A program made the position numbers and the translations under genes. Shown here piece after piece: positions 24,233-38,020 of a DNA stretch of 64,000 bases (position 1 is its first letter; each line of letters starts with the position of its first letter). Below the pieces are notes generated by a model, which saw only the letters and a program-made list of their open reading frames with translations, made no database searches and was not told the origin of the DNA. The stretch comes from Pyxicephalus adspersus (taxonomy: Eukaryota > Chordata > Amphibia > Anura > Pyxicephalidae), in the NCBI RefSeq assembly GCF_032062135.1, contig NC_092858.1:129729341-129793340 (forward strand). The letters are read 5' to 3'.

Positions 24233-27200
24233 CAGAAAAGGCATTATACCCATTTAATCTGCTTTTTTAAGTCATGCTCGATCAAATCAAATCTAGACGT
24301 GTAATCTGACAAAAGGTGCCAGGATACAAGACCTGCCATTGCTGATATATTGTCCTGTTTGAATGTTTTAAGCGTGGGTACTTTCTGATTATCTGGAAAA
24401 AGGATGGAAAAGCCAGTTGTGTTATGGTGGTTGTACGTAAGACCTTCTTCCATAAGCTAGAGCAGTTAGAGATGTTTTGGTGAAAGCTCTGTTTTACTAC
24501 ATTGTACATTATATTATGTGTTCACATGATCAGGATGCACACGCAGGATTTTGGAGCTAGGGCTCTTGCACCATGTATGTTCATATTGTGCTCCAAAAAA
24601 GGCCTCAGCAGAATCTGATAAGTTATGTGCACTGAATTTTATGATATGTTTCAACTTTCTTCACCATACACCTGTACAAGGAAGAATTTTCACAACCTAT
24701 ATATAATTGGCATAACCCTTAATTGGCAAAGTACCAAACTGTGTTAACATAAATCTGCAAAACTTTTTTCACATTTAAAAATGCAGTATGAAGTATGTTA
24801 CCTTCTTTTAGCCTCACCTTAAATCCCTAACCTTCCTGAGAGAAGCAGACTGAGTAGAAGAATAAATCTTGCTATGCTGTCTGTTAGAGGTGCTTGACTC
24901 ATAAGGCTGGATGAATTGCAAAACCTTGGGTTGGTAAAAAGGGGTAATACATTTTTGTATGTTATTTTAAATGAATGTAAACCCCTTTGAATAAATTAGA
25001 TAAATCTGTACCACATCCCCAAGTAAGATTTTAGAAAGAAGGATGGGAGAGGCCTAATTCCCTATTTGGAGCAAAAGAATCTCCAGGGAGGGGGCCAAAA
25101 GTGGGATTATTAAAGTACTTAATAATAAACTGAGAATTTAGTTTTGTATGTCCCATAGTTTGGTTTTAACATGTAACGCAACTGTTTAAGCTAAATCCTT
25201 AACTTAAAATGACCTAAACCTTAACTCCAAGCCTAATTTATAGCTAAACTTTTTAAATCACATATTGCTATTGCTAATTAATATTTATTCCCTAAAGATT
25301 TTAAATAAAAAAGCAGCTCAATACTTAGTTTTAATCTGAATCTATATCCTGGAATCTTTTTTCCTTTGTTTTTATTGGGGGTGATACTCCATCATCAAAG
25401 ACCACCGGAGGAAGATCAAAACCTTGCACTTTACCTATATACCTCTAAGAAATAAAGTCACATAAAAGATACTTGATGGCTATAATTGTAAGCCTACTAT
25501 GAAAAAAACTAGTTGTCTGCCTAAAAAAATACACATACACATATGCTTATAATAGTGCCATGCTAAAGGTTTTAGCAATTCTAAGCAAATATATAAACAG
25601 TTACATTAATATTTGAATGTTTTATATGATGAAATTATTGAACCTGTTCATAGCACTTTTCTTGTTCACAATTACACAGCTGATTATGTGAAAATTGAAT
25701 CTAGTTTGTCCACACTTAGGAAAGGATTTAAGTGGATCCAGTCTAAATAAATGTTTTAACGTACTTGCCTTCTCAACTTTATACTCCCATAGTGCCTTCA
25801 CTACTCCTTCAATAAAAGTTATGTGCCAAAATAAAGAAAGTTATCTATACAGAGCAGGTATCAACCTTTACATTCTTCCCTAAATCTCAAGATGGAATTT
25901 ATAGCTTTGGATCAAAGCATTATTTCTTACTCTAATAGACATTTGTTATCTGTTGAAAAAGATCCTAATTGCATCTCTGGAATATGGACAACTTTTTTTT
26001 TTCAAGAAAGAGTGAGTATAAAAGCAAATCAGATTACCCGCCAAAGACATACACAAGATTTGTAATGTGTATGGAAACTTGTTTTAAAACTCGTTCCTCT
26101 TTTGTTTTATGTGAAAGATAAAATTGGTATAACTGAATATGGTCATCAGGCTTCTGTACAACACTACTTTGTACCATTTCCATAAATAAAGGTGAATAAT
26201 TACTTGACCTTTCTCTTCTTCCTTGAAGTAGGTAATTCCTTCTACTAGACTGAGTGGCACACATGTAATAATAATGTGTAAGAACTTCAGAAAAACTATC
26301 CAGGCTAAATTGGGAAATCCCCCTATAGGGCTAGTCCATGATAGTCAGTGACTGGTGACATGACATAGTTGGGAATAAGAACTGTGTGTGGGAGTTCCAA
26401 AATTAGGATGAGAACTGCGTCAAAAACTGTTTTTTTCTACATTTTAGGGTTTCAAAGAAAATAACTCTGCAGTTCCACTTTAAAACATAACCCTGCAATC
26501 AAAGTAACAAATCCTATATGGTCATTATGTAATAGCTGGCATGATCAGGAGCCATGAAATTGGTTCCCAACATTTGTACAGACCAGGAGCTGCTAAAGCC
26601 AATTCTTATGGTTAGAAAGGGCAATCAAATGCTTAGGAAAGATATTGTAGATTAAAAGGGCTTTATACTTTATATTCTACATTATTCTACATGTTTGGGG
26701 TGGGAAATGGTTAAAGAACTAGGAAGTGAGAATAAAAGGTAGTTACACGGTTCCAGGTAATAGATAGTGAAATGGGCTGTGGTTCGAGGGTTGAAAAGAT
26801 GGGTGTTTAGGTTTATTAAAACCTAGGGAAAAAATAATATTGTCCAGGATATTGAGTTCTACTAGAAGCCTTACAAGTGACATACAGCCTGCAGATAAGC
26901 TCCATAAGTTGGGCCCATAAGTATTGTACAAACTCCCCCATTCTGTACACTGTACAACACATTGGCTACTCCATACCAATTCACCCTCTATCCTGTGCGC
27001 CAAGTTACGTTCTTTATACCAATGAATTCAACACAGTATTGTCATATTATTAAACAGGATTTATTTTTACCACTCGAACATGCAACAATTACCAATTCAA
27101 TGAATACGAATACTTTTTTCAAGTCTTAAATAAAAGTCAAGTCTACATCTATTCATATGTTTAACTTGCATAATTGCAATTTTTTAGTGTTTTTGTTTTA

Positions 27201-29684
27201 GGGTGAAATAATTTAAATTACATCATTTATCTCGGAGTTTATATTGCATGTTCTTTATTTCACATATCTTAAACTAAAATGTCCCTTGCGTCTAAAGAGA
27301 CATTTTTCAGGAAACAAAGCAATCCAAGTTGAGTATATAGGAGATAACTCTGTCATACAGGGAGTGCTCTAAACACCCTCCGCAGCCCATTATATGTGTT
27401 TCTAATTTATGTATCAGTGGGAATTCTTAGCAAGAGGCTCTTTATCTCCAGCATAACAGATTGCTAATAAAAATAAGATGAAATTCTACTTTCTTTTGTG
27501 TCTGGGGAGCATTTCACTGTTACAGCTTTCTGCATATAAGGTAGATTCCAGCAAGGTTAAGTAAGAATGTTTTCCAATGCAAGCAAAAAGCATTTACTTT
27601 CCTAGTTTTATTGGGAAATAAAACAATTCCTTTCAGGTCAGCTTCCTACAATACTTGGATGTTAGCACATTGGTGTAAATCTTTACCTTGTTCTGTACTG
27701 TAAATACCAGGTTAAGCTGTGCCGGTGTCCTGAAAACATAATCTACCCCGTTGAGATGTCCAACCTTCAACACTAAAAATGCTGACGAAATTACCTACCT
27801 TGTTAAAGTGTCCCACCTGCATAACCACCCCTTCTAGTGCTAAAACCTAACCCCTTTCTTTCTGGTTTATAAAGCTTAAAACCGCTCCCCCCAATGCCTG
27901 CCTGGTACCTAGGAGTCAATCCCCCTTAGTGGTTTCTAACTTTAACTTTTGCAATCCTACTGCCTAACCAGAAGCTAACCTACCTAACTCTAACCTTAAA
28001 CATTATCCTTCAAGATAACTGCCAAAATCCAACCTACTAGGTAGGACAGTTTGACATGTTGGCCATTAATGGAACACCAGTCCACGTTGTAGGATCTTAA
28101 AGTGGAGTGGTCTACAATCAATTAAGTCATACTCTTCATCCTTTTACACAACGACTGTAACACACTTTACAAATATCTCAAAGTTTACATTCTCGGTGAA
28201 GAAAATACAGGTAAACTGGATGACATGTTTCATACCTCTAGTTTTACATAATGCTCTTTGTAGACTTGAGGGAGTTGTAAGCCAATAAAAATAGCATGAG
28301 AACAAGGATTCTAACATGCCCCTGCTACAAAATAATGCCATTGGGTTAGTTTCACAGAAGGGATATTAATGACTTTTTGTAGTTATGCAGCAAATGATAA
28401 CTGGCCATAGATTAAAATGTAAATTCAAGCTTAGAGTAGCAAATATACATGAATCAATGTTTATAAATGTAAAATTCATCTAGAATTTCCTCCCAAAGGA
28501 TGCTTTTAAAAGGTAAGCTAACTTTGATTAAAGTTTATAGAGCGGGTAGCTGTTCAACCCAATCCATTGGTCCAATACATTTTTGCTGCATATTATCATA
28601 GAACACCCCCTCTTCCATCAACTTGTAAACTGGTGGTAAAAAGGGTTTCCGACTAGTTTCCTACAGTTCCCAGTTATACTTTACGAGCGGACTTCATGAG
28701 TTCCTGACCTTTGGTTAGAGAGTTAGTAAATCAATAAGAACATAAAAAGTTCAATCAGGGATTCAGCACTTTCATACATAATAGAGGACATTAAATACAT
28801 ACATAGGGGACATGCTGCATTTCAGGTTGCAGTGAATTCCCACACTGATATTAATTAACAGAACAGATAACTCCTATTGTGTAATTACAAAGAATGCTCC
28901 ATATTCAGAAAGTATGAACAGAAAATCCATACTTACATTAACAATTGAGGAAGCATGCTGGAATGCTAATTTACCTGAATATACTAAATAAATAAATACT
29001 TATAAATAACAAATGAACCTATTTAATAGGGTATAAAAGATTTGTTGATGTCCCCACCATCACGTTTGTGTGTCTGCCAATACAGGTAAATTCCCAGTTC
29101 AGACAGGCCAGTTTGCTCATGTCTAGCAGTCTCATTCTTCTGATAAATTAGATAAATCAGAATTTGTTATGTTCACTTGTTGGCAGAAGTGCTGCACATT
29201 AAATTCACAACTTTATCTGTACTGTGTTTACAGCATATGTTTATATCATCAGCGATGAATTTGACTTTTGTTGCTCAGAGATAAGAGTGTGATCTTTTTG
29301 TCTATCTTACATTTCATACATTTTGTAGCTGGAGAAAATCTTTGTCTTGAGCCCTGGGAAAAGTAAAGTATACAATCTTATCCTTATATAGCTCAGCAGG
29401 ATGCTAGTAGCATACAAAATGTGTGAATTACAGTTATGGCACATGGGGCCAGCAGATAAATATGAAGATCATTTTTATTATATACCATATGTAAAAACAA
29501 AAAGCAGTAAAGAGATTTAATGCTGAACAGAAAGTTTAGACAAACAGGATATGTCTAGCTAAGCAGTCTTAAAGGAGACTTAATTTACATGTTGAAATGT
29601 AATATATAAGGCATAATAATATATATTATTGCAGAGCTGTAAAACTTGTAAAAAAAAAATATTTATCTGGTATTATATTGAAAA
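24233..29684. other. No gene seen
   Basis: About 5.4 kb of AT-rich DNA. CTAACC/CCTAAA-flavoured stretches at about 25180-25260 and 27760-28040 look like one degenerate repeat style also seen near 13660. No exon, RNA gene or defined transposon was recognised. Confidence 0.5.
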
Positions 29685-29935
29685 ATGAAGATTTTGCCAC
29701 CTTTTTTACATAGGGGAACCCCTTGAAATAACTTTTTTTAGGTTTTCCACGAACCCCTGCTAAAATTACTATATCCACAACCCCCATTTCTTAGCATGGT
29801 GGTCATTTGGAGAAATGCCTCTTACAATTAGCAAAAACGATCATTGGTGTCAGTGGTAACTGACCTAAGAGTTAGAAAATGTTCATTGCTCAAGGAACCC
29901 CTAACAAACCCTGGAGGAAAACACTGCACTAAGGC
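29685..29935. repeat. MITE-like repeat remnant
   Basis: The segment opens with 'aggggaaccccttgaaa...ggttttccacgaacccctgct' and closes with 'caaggaacccctaacaaaccctggaggaaaacactgca'. Both ends carry the 'ggaacccct' phrase and the style of a dispersed amphibian repeat, recalled from memory. The plus-strand open frame 29844-30215 starts inside it and is not convincing. Confidence 0.5.
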
Positions 29936-32550
29936 AATCAGATGTTATTTTTATTTTACATGTGATGACAAGGAGCATGCTGATAAAAGGAGAGAGCAGA
30001 CAGATGACCTCTTCAGTTTGCCACTGCTCTTTCATTTTCTTGTCAGCAGGCTGGTGGCAACCACTAATATTTGTAGGCTTTATTATGTATCAAACTTTTG
30101 TGGTTTTATAAAACTGCTGTTTACCATTAAAATTTGTCCACTGGAATCAAGCAGGCAGGTATCTACTGAAGAACAAGACACCAACAAAATATCTGCCAGT
30201 CATTTAGAAAGTTAGATTAGACGATAACAAAATCATTTTTCCCCTCTTTACCCACTTGTTTCCCCTTATCAGGGGATTGAAAGATCTGTACAGTATTAGA
30301 TAATATGTACTTTTAAAAAGGAAATTAGTTTTGTTTCTTTGTGAGTTCTCTGTCTGTTGCTGATGAGTCAGCCTGATATTAACAGTTTTTTATGGTTTTG
30401 TTAGACATTCCATTGAATATTACTAATCTAAACAATGCATGATGGAAATGAGTTATTATGTTTTCTTTTTGCTTTTACAGTGAATTGTCATGCGGGACAG
30501 ACTTTAGATATGAATCACAAGGCCCAGTCACCAGGTAGTCCAGTCCACATAATGACTTTATATCAGTACAGCACTGGCCATCTTTTAAAAGGCCAAATAC
30601 AGACACACTTCACATTGGCATGCTTCCACTACATTCCTGCCAATCCATCTCCTGAAGTTGTGACATTCTATGATATGCTACAGACGTCATGGCTAAAGAA
30701 GTATTGTGATTATAGTATACCTTGTGGTTTACAATGTTATTTCCTTATCATTCCAAACACCATTTGTTCACTCTTAGCTGTCCATGTATGCATAACTTCC
30801 TGAAATCGATGGGCTATACAGAAAATATATGATTGTAGTAAAGGGGGTTTCTATATGCATTTCAACTCACTTCATGGACTTTTTAACTTTAATTTTTTTC
30901 TCCTGGCTGTAGTGAATAATTTTGGCATTCAATCCCTAATTCAAATCGATCAAACCACATGCAAAGTAAATGATACTAACAGTAGTAGTAGTAGTAATCA
31001 CTTTTTTACCTACCTTTCCCTATATTGATGGTTCTTTATTTTTTCTATATAAAACAAATTATTATGGTATAAAAAAAGAAGAAAATGAAAAATATTATTT
31101 TCAGATACTGGAAAAAAATAAGAATGGTAATGAAAAACTCAAACATTCTTGTGAATTTATGCTAATAAATGGTAGTTAGGGTATATTTACCAAGAATACA
31201 CACACACTATGGTAAGATTGTATGTTGGATATAGAGTTGTGGTTGTTCATAGTTGAATAATCCTGAGATTTTTTTACTCATATTCCACTCCTAAGTATAT
31301 CCTTCTATACCCAGGCAACTAAAGGACGCATTATTCAAATACATTCCTGGTGAATTGGTGATCCATTGTTGCCTTGCGTACATTAAGCTGATTAACCTGG
31401 TGTGTGACCTTGGAGAGCATGTCTCAAATAATCCAACAGGACCACCAGGGTTGCAGCTCTTTAACAAGTGTGGCTGCCCTTCCAGTCCTGCCGTGCATAT
31501 CACACCAAATTCCGGCTTGTTTTTCCTCAAAGTGACAGTTCAGTGTGAATGTTAATGCTGATATAAACTTCTATAGCCCATCCAGTAATATCACTATAAA
31601 GCACAGCATGTGTATTTTGCTCTGATTCTTCAGTCTGGTCTTTTACAGAGTCTCAAGATGCTGTTTAAATAAACTTTAGTAGTTGCAAAGTCAATTTTTA
31701 GCAGCCTGATATGTTTGTACTTCCCTGTTGAATGTTAACAGCTTTCTCCGCTCCATGCTGCAATCCTGGCAGGTTGTTCTGCGCAATGATATTTATTTTT
31801 CCAGTATGTTTCTGGAGCTATAACATTTATTTTGTTTTCCGTTGCGTTGTAGCTTTTGTCTGGTATCACTTAATTTGCCCTTTTATGATCACAGTACTAA
31901 ATATGTTTAATAGATTTGCTTAGAATTTTGCTTAGATTTTCATGTGGTGGGTTCAAGAAAATGGAGTAGAGGTGAAGTCACAGTTGGTCATGAGAAAAAT
32001 AGCAATGTTTATTTTCCTTAATACTTTCCTAATCTTGCCTGGATTGATAAAATGATTCTTGGAGCTACAAAAAAATATGCAACTTAAGCAATGAATCAGC
32101 AATACAGTAAATCATCATAAGTTACATGTTTAACATATAATACGCCATGTTTTATTAAAAGGTTTTGGGTTTTGAGACATTCTGACTTTAATTCTAACAT
32201 CCCTGTTTGCTTGTTTCATTTTATATACCTCAAATGATGAGGAATTTGCATGGCTCCCCAAATGCGATGTAAACTTGTATTTTAATGAGAAAATAAATTG
32301 ACCATTTTATTGACTCATTCACAAAATGAGTTTGGAACTCCTTGGTTTTACCCATTGCCCTAAATGTTCTGTCCTTGTCTCACAGTGGTTTTCTTGCATT
32401 GCTGATATCACATGGATTTTCTGTTGAGACTGTAATTAGTCTTTTCGATATTCATTACACACTCACCAATCACTGTTAGCATCAATAATACATACAGCCA
32501 TTGCTGGAGTAAGTAAATATAAACAGCAAGTGACTGCAAAAGTAAATAAT
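29936..32550. other. No gene recognised
   Basis: A plus-strand 122-codon frame at 30435-30803 starts near a pyrimidine-rich tract ending in cag (30462-30480), but its product matches nothing I know. A short (AGT)n tract lies at about 30980-30999. Overlapping frames on both strands at 31291-31555 are unassigned. Confidence 0.45.
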
Positions 32551-32552
32551 GG

Positions 32553-32563
32553 GGGCTCAGTGG
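32553..32563 (+). promoter_or_regulatory. Pol III A box of the SINE
   Basis: GGGCTCAGTGG fits the tRNA A-box pattern (TRGYNNANNGG) apart from the first base. Confidence 0.65.
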
Positions 32564-32596
32564 TTACCAATCTAACCTTTGCAGCACTAGGTGCGA

Positions 32597-32607
32597 GGTT
32601 GGAATCT
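32597..32607 (+). promoter_or_regulatory. Pol III B box of the SINE, mutated
   Basis: GGTTGGAATCT against the consensus GGTTCGANTCC. The C and G of the CpG are altered and the last base differs. The spacing from the A box is tRNA-like. Confidence 0.65.
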
Positions 32608-32868
32608 CAGCCAGGACACTATCTGCATAGAGTTAGCAGGTTCTTCCCGTGTTTACGTGGGTTTCCTCTCACATTCCAAAAAAACATTCAGTTAGGTTAA
32701 CTTGCTTCTCCCCAAAACTGACCTTAGATTGTATTAAAGACATATGACTATGGTACGGACATTAGATTGTGAGCTCCTTTGAGGGACAGCTAGTGACATG
32801 ACTATGAACTTTGTACAACGCTGCGTAATATGTCAGCGCTATATAAATACTGTGTAATAATAATAGTA

Positions 32869-33708
32869 AAGATATACCAGGTAGCTCAGTATTTACTGAC
32901 ACATCTGACAATGCCACCGTTTGTACCATTTCTGCAGAGAAGACAGGGCAAAGAGGAGATTTGTTCAGTAAAGACACCATCTGTATGTTATCATTATACA
33001 TGCTGAAGCTTTTCGTCATGACTTGTCATAGTGCTGTTTTTTTAACATGACCTATTATAAATCTTGTGTTAAATTCTATAAAACGGTGACCTAGATCTTC
33101 CACATTATTTTAACTTAGATATTGTGGACGTTGGAACCAACAAAAAGATTAATGGCCATTTTTATAGTTTTGTCCTGTCCTTTGGTGAAGTTCTCAGGGA
33201 TGGAGTAAAGAAGTCTCAGAGGTGGTATAACTGACCCCATCCATATTTCTGGGGCCAAAAGTTTCCTGTGCCTACCTGCTGAGATGTATGGTTTATGAGG
33301 CTTCCTGCTGATAGCATATGTTTTGTATTTATTCCCTACAATATTTTATTACTGCAGAAAATAACTTTTTGACATTTTTTAATGCCTTCAATCCACTGTA
33401 CCTCACTTTTACTAGGAGTTATCTTGTAATTTGAATTGTCAATATGACCTGTCATAAGCCTTTATTTCAAATAAGTATATTGTAAAAAAAAAATGTATAA
33501 CAAGATATCAATATGACATATGGATTTTAGACTCTAACTTTCTACAATTTACCTGTTGTTCCCCAAAGTTCTAATTTGATAGACTTCCTTACTGATCTAA
33601 GGTGGGGGGCAAGGGAGAGTGGGACTAAGCCTGACTTTTACAAGAACTGCTGAGATTAACATAGCCAATATTATCACATGCATTTGTTCCCTATACTTAT
33701 CTGGAAAT
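32869..33708. other. No gene seen
   Basis: AT-rich unassigned DNA. Confidence 0.5.
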
Positions 33709-33774
33709 CGTAATATGTTGGCGCTGTTTATTATTATTAATATTAATAATAATAATAATAATAATCATCATTAG
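33709..33774 (+). mobile_element. L2-type tail scrap with (TAA)n
   Basis: 'cgtaatatgttggcgctgttta' followed by about 45 bp of (TTA/TAA)n. Only the final ~20 bp of core remain, an extreme 5' truncation of either the SINE or the L2-tail repeat. Confidence 0.7.
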
Positions 33775-36700
33775 TCATGTGGTTCCCATTAAAAAAGAAT
33801 ATTGCTTGCTCAGTTTAAACTGTCCAAATTCTGTTCATATCACTGACAGTTGTGAACACCTAAAATGCCTCTCCTTCTTTATGCTTTATTTGCACTTCCC
33901 CTGACAAGGATCCCTTCTACAGAAAGTATCCTGTTTATGGAATAATTGCCATTCATCTTGTATTTGTGTTTGCTCCTTATTTTTTAATATCATTCAATCC
34001 CCATGTTCTCTGTTTTGTCTTAATTAAAAATTATAACTAAAAAAATAATTGCAGCTCTAGCCTAATTGGGTTTGAATTTTTCGATTGCGGTATTTTTTGC
34101 ATACATATGTAAAACTCAACAACTCAACTCAACACAAGATTTCAAATATTCAATTACATGTGGTTGTGATTCTCTCGCTAACTACCCCCAGTATAGGGAT
34201 GGATCAACCCTCTGTGGACCCTTAAAGCCTAGTTATGTTCTGAACATTCACAAGCATGATTTATAAGTCAATTCTCACAACACTACAGAAAAAGGTAGTA
34301 ACTTTCCTTTGGGGCCTGCCTATGAAATTTGTTGTTTCAGTGGGTTGCTCAACTTGTTTAACTCCCCAATGGAATCTCTATTGCAGTGAGGTGCCATGAA
34401 ATATACTATTGTACGGACTGTATTGGATTCTGACCTTTTCACCTTTTATAAAATTACATCGCTGTTGAAGGTTGCTTCTCTGATGATTTAACTATAATAT
34501 ACATAATGTCAGATTGGATCCAGACAGCTTAATATTCAGGCTTGCATTACCCAAAGCTGATTACAATGCAGTGCAAGTCAATAAATTAAAATGTCAATAT
34601 TTTAAAGGCTTCACCAGCTGGTGTCTCCTAAAACACAACTGACCCGGCACACCAAATGTATTCTTCATTTGTATGTTATTTATAGTTTATGTTTTAAAAT
34701 CTGCAACATATTAAATTGTCTATTTGCTTGTTATATACTTGACAATGCAACTTCTGTGAACATAGACTTTGTCCTTCCTCTTCCATCATTACCTTTTAAC
34801 TGACCTTTCTTTTTCCTGTATATCTCCTATATTTTTCTCTTTCGTTCTTGCTTGCTTAAATATACATATTTATATATAAAATATAGACATGCATTTTGCA
34901 AGTTAAAGTGTTTAGTAATGAAATTAGTAATGGTTGGAAATTTGGGCAAAGAATAGAAAAGAATTGTTGAAGATGTTGCAAACTCATGTCTACAGGCAAC
35001 ATTGGATAACCCAATCCAACAAATATAGAGGAAAATATGGACCCTTAATTTGGCCATAGACACCAGTGGGAGATCTGATGTAGTATCACCATCCACCAGC
35101 ATCAGCCATTTTTACCAATATGAATACTTTTAACAGCCCTATAATACCTTGAATTCTCATAATTATTTGTTATTTATTTTATTAACCTCTAATGACAATT
35201 TTACCAAAAAAATTTTGGCCAGCTGTATTTGCAGGATGATTGTTCATATTAGGTAGAGATAAGGATGCTGCCATTCTATGCCTAGGGGCACCTTATGTTT
35301 TAGAATGGTCACTATTATGAAAGAGATGTATGGTAACTGTTAACAGTTGTAATTCCCAAATCAATTCCCCAAATGCATGTCCAGAAGGTCCAACCTTGCA
35401 TGTGTATGTAACCACAAAAGTATTCAGGCGTTCCCAAATGCCCCCTAATATCTTCAGGAGCAAGTTAACATCAATGGTGTTTTAACAATTAAGTAGTAAA
35501 TTTTAGTACAGGAAGCCTATGCCTTTCTCAAACCACCAATGATGTCTAGGGTTATATAGAGATACAAATTACCATTTCAGAACATTTTACTGTCAGGTTT
35601 GTTGCACTCAGTTGTGCTATATACATCCATTATCTTTTTCCATCAAGTGATTAGGAAATTGAAGTTAACACTAGTTCTTTGGGCTGTGTGAACTTGCCTT
35701 GTTCTATCATGTACAATCAGACCTTCAGATGATCATTTCGAGGCTGATGTTTACTAGGGAGCACATATCACACAAATTCTCCTAATGTAGTTTATGTTGT
35801 CTTGACTAATTTGTGTTGGACCAGTAAAGGGCAATAGGATTTAGCTGAACTTCTTTCAAATGTCTTAAAAACCCACCAAATGTTTGTAGTTGCCCTATAC
35901 CTATTACATCATTCAGATCATGCAAAAATCATAGCAATACCATTACTGTACTCTATTTCTAATTATTGTGTTTGTTACATTCTATTGAGTATGGAGTAGG
36001 AGGGTGTCATTGTCCTTGAGCAGTGCCGCTGTTTTATTGTTTACAGTCAACCATGTAATTCAAGTGACATTTCTCAATGTCTCCACTCTTCAACTGAAAG
36101 GTGACCCCATGAAGGGTGCACACTGTTGTTTGACAGTCTGCTAAATCAGCACCTGTCCGTTTATATGTTGTGCTAATTGGTTATCTAGGCGGGCTGCTGT
36201 TTTATCATGGTAACATAGCAGGACTGTATCACCTCTTGGATGAACCCATTAACTTTCTCAATAGAAATTAAATCATAAAGTAAAATATTCTTTCAATAAA
36301 TAAATTGCTGTAAATTATCAGACAATATCAGAAAGATTATTTTGTAGATACAGTTGTTTAACCTGTGGGTAAACATTATTATATATGTTTCATATTGTGT
36401 TGTTTTAATGACATAAAATACATTTTAATACCTTGCAGGATTACCATTATCTTTTGAACACTATCATGCATTGGTGGCAACTTAAGATTGTTACATTGTG
36501 GCATTTCCCCACTTCTGTGTATGCAAAATTTTACTGCCTCTTTTGTCTTGTTCAAATTAGATATTTCGTACATGAAGTTTTGTCTTTTCCAAAAGTCTTA
36601 CATATGGTGGCCAAAAGTTTCTAAGTGCATAATAGAACACTGATTTGCCAGAATGGGTATTGCATTTATGACTGTATCTTTCTGATGCTGCCAATGCTAA

Positions 36701-37867
36701 CATTTGTATAAAACCCACAACCAAGTTTGTTCTTTATTACAATCTAATTGTAAAATTTTAAATGCATACAAACTGTTTTTTGCCTACCTGTACATCTTCA
36801 GATTCTTATTTTACAATACCTGTGGGATTTAAACTATCATTGAATACTTAGGTAGGGTACAGGTTAATAGTATGTGTTTAGTAGCAAATCTGTAAGCCAA
36901 GGAGAGCAGCAGTGACTATACCTCTGTATGATATTATGTTTGAATACATTGGTCTTTCTATATGCTATTTATTTAGTTTAGTTATTTAAAGTAGGTTTAA
37001 AGCCAATATACAGCAAGATCTGTGCTCTGGGGGCAATACTAATAAATCTAAAATGTATTTTAAATGAATGTGGATGTGAGAAAAGGAAGAAAGAAGATGC
37101 TCTATCCTTCTGAGGAATGAAAGAAAGCTTGCTGGGGATCTGAGAATATAGGAAGGAAGGAAAGAGCTTGGTTTAAGCAGGGGGTACAAAACAGCAGGAA
37201 GAGGTCCTGAGATAATGATCTGCAATGCACATGCCATATGAGACTTCAAGTATTTGTATAGCTAAACAGCAATGAGAATATTTCCTTTGTTTATAATGTG
37301 CCGAAGTTTCCATAAGAACAAAGATTACTTATGATGCATTATTTGATAATGGGACTACCATTTCTTGAGTTGCCAGGAAAATAGGAATATGACGTAAATT
37401 GCTATTAGGCAAGGTTGTGCCAATGGAACCTGGCTCCCATTTCTTTGTCAAATAAGTGTTTATTATATGATACCAGGGCAGAATTACTAGTAGTACAGTA
37501 TGAGGATCTCATTTGTTGTATTGATTTGTTTGCATTATTATAAATATTTAGGATATTTCTGCTTACCAGTGCTTAGTTTTCTTATTTTAGGCTAAAACAT
37601 TTTCACCAAGTACAGATTTGTCTAGCTTCTTTTGCCAGAAATAAAGTTGTTGTACTTGTCACCCCCATGAGCTGGACTGACAGCAAAAACAATAATATCT
37701 TTTTTCTGATACTCTTCCCATCACATGAAGAAAGGCTTAACTGATAACCATGACTTTCTTCTTAGTACAGTGAAGGATTGATCCACCCCTTACCTGTACA
37801 CTTTTACTCACCTTATTTACCCCTCTTCCAGACCCCTCCACTTCGTTCTGGCCTGATCAGTCTCAGC
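33775..37867. other. No gene seen
   Basis: About 4.1 kb of AT-rich DNA with no recognised exon, RNA gene or transposon. Confidence 0.5.
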
Positions 37868-38020
37868 CTATTATTAATATTATTAACCAGTATTTATATA
37901 GCGCCGCCATATTATGCAGCGCTATACAAAAAATAGGGATTGCATATTGACAGATATAGAGAGTGACACAGGAAGAGGAGAAGACGCTGCCCAAAAGAGT
38001 TTACAATCAAAGAGGTGGCT
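37868..38020 (-). mobile_element. L2-tail repeat, minus orientation
   Basis: The plus strand reads 'tattattaatattattaaccag', then 'tatttatatagcgccgccatattatgcagcgctatac', 'agggattgcatattgacagat', 'gtgacacaggaagaggagaagacgctgcccaaaagagtttacaatc'. This is the reverse complement of the family's 3' end. The element may continue to about 38240, where the sequence is less clear. The minus-strand frame 37912-38217 is a shadow of it. Confidence 0.8.

Larger units (their letters stand above)
32551..32868 (+). mobile_element. tRNA-derived SINE with V-like central block and L2-type tail
   Basis: A near-complete SINE. The head carries pol III promoter boxes (separate entries). The centre reads 'gcatagagttagcaggttcttcccgtgtttacgtgggtttcctc', then 'cacattccaaaaaaacattcagttaggtt', resembling the conserved central domain of V-SINEs. 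The 3' part is 'agattgtgagctcctttgagggacag...gcgctatataaat', ending in (TAA)n. AGTAAA occurs on both sides (32541-32546 and about 32865-32870), a plausible target duplication. It is noncoding and depends on a LINE for movement. Confidence 0.88.

Noticed and set aside
23138..24304. 350-370-codon open frames across the first N run
   Set aside because: They are almost entirely undetermined bases; only a few flanking codons are real.
27760..28040. Interstitial telomere repeat (CCTAA-like phrases)
   Set aside because: No run of exact CCCTAA units; only a loose compositional resemblance.
30435..30803. Plus-strand frame near a pyrimidine tract and cag, as an exon
   Set aside because: The acceptor-like tract lies inside the frame, but the product resembles nothing known and no donor is clear.
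32551..32620. A genuine tRNA gene
   Set aside because: The A and B boxes are degenerate and followed by SINE body and tail; no cloverleaf acceptor stem.
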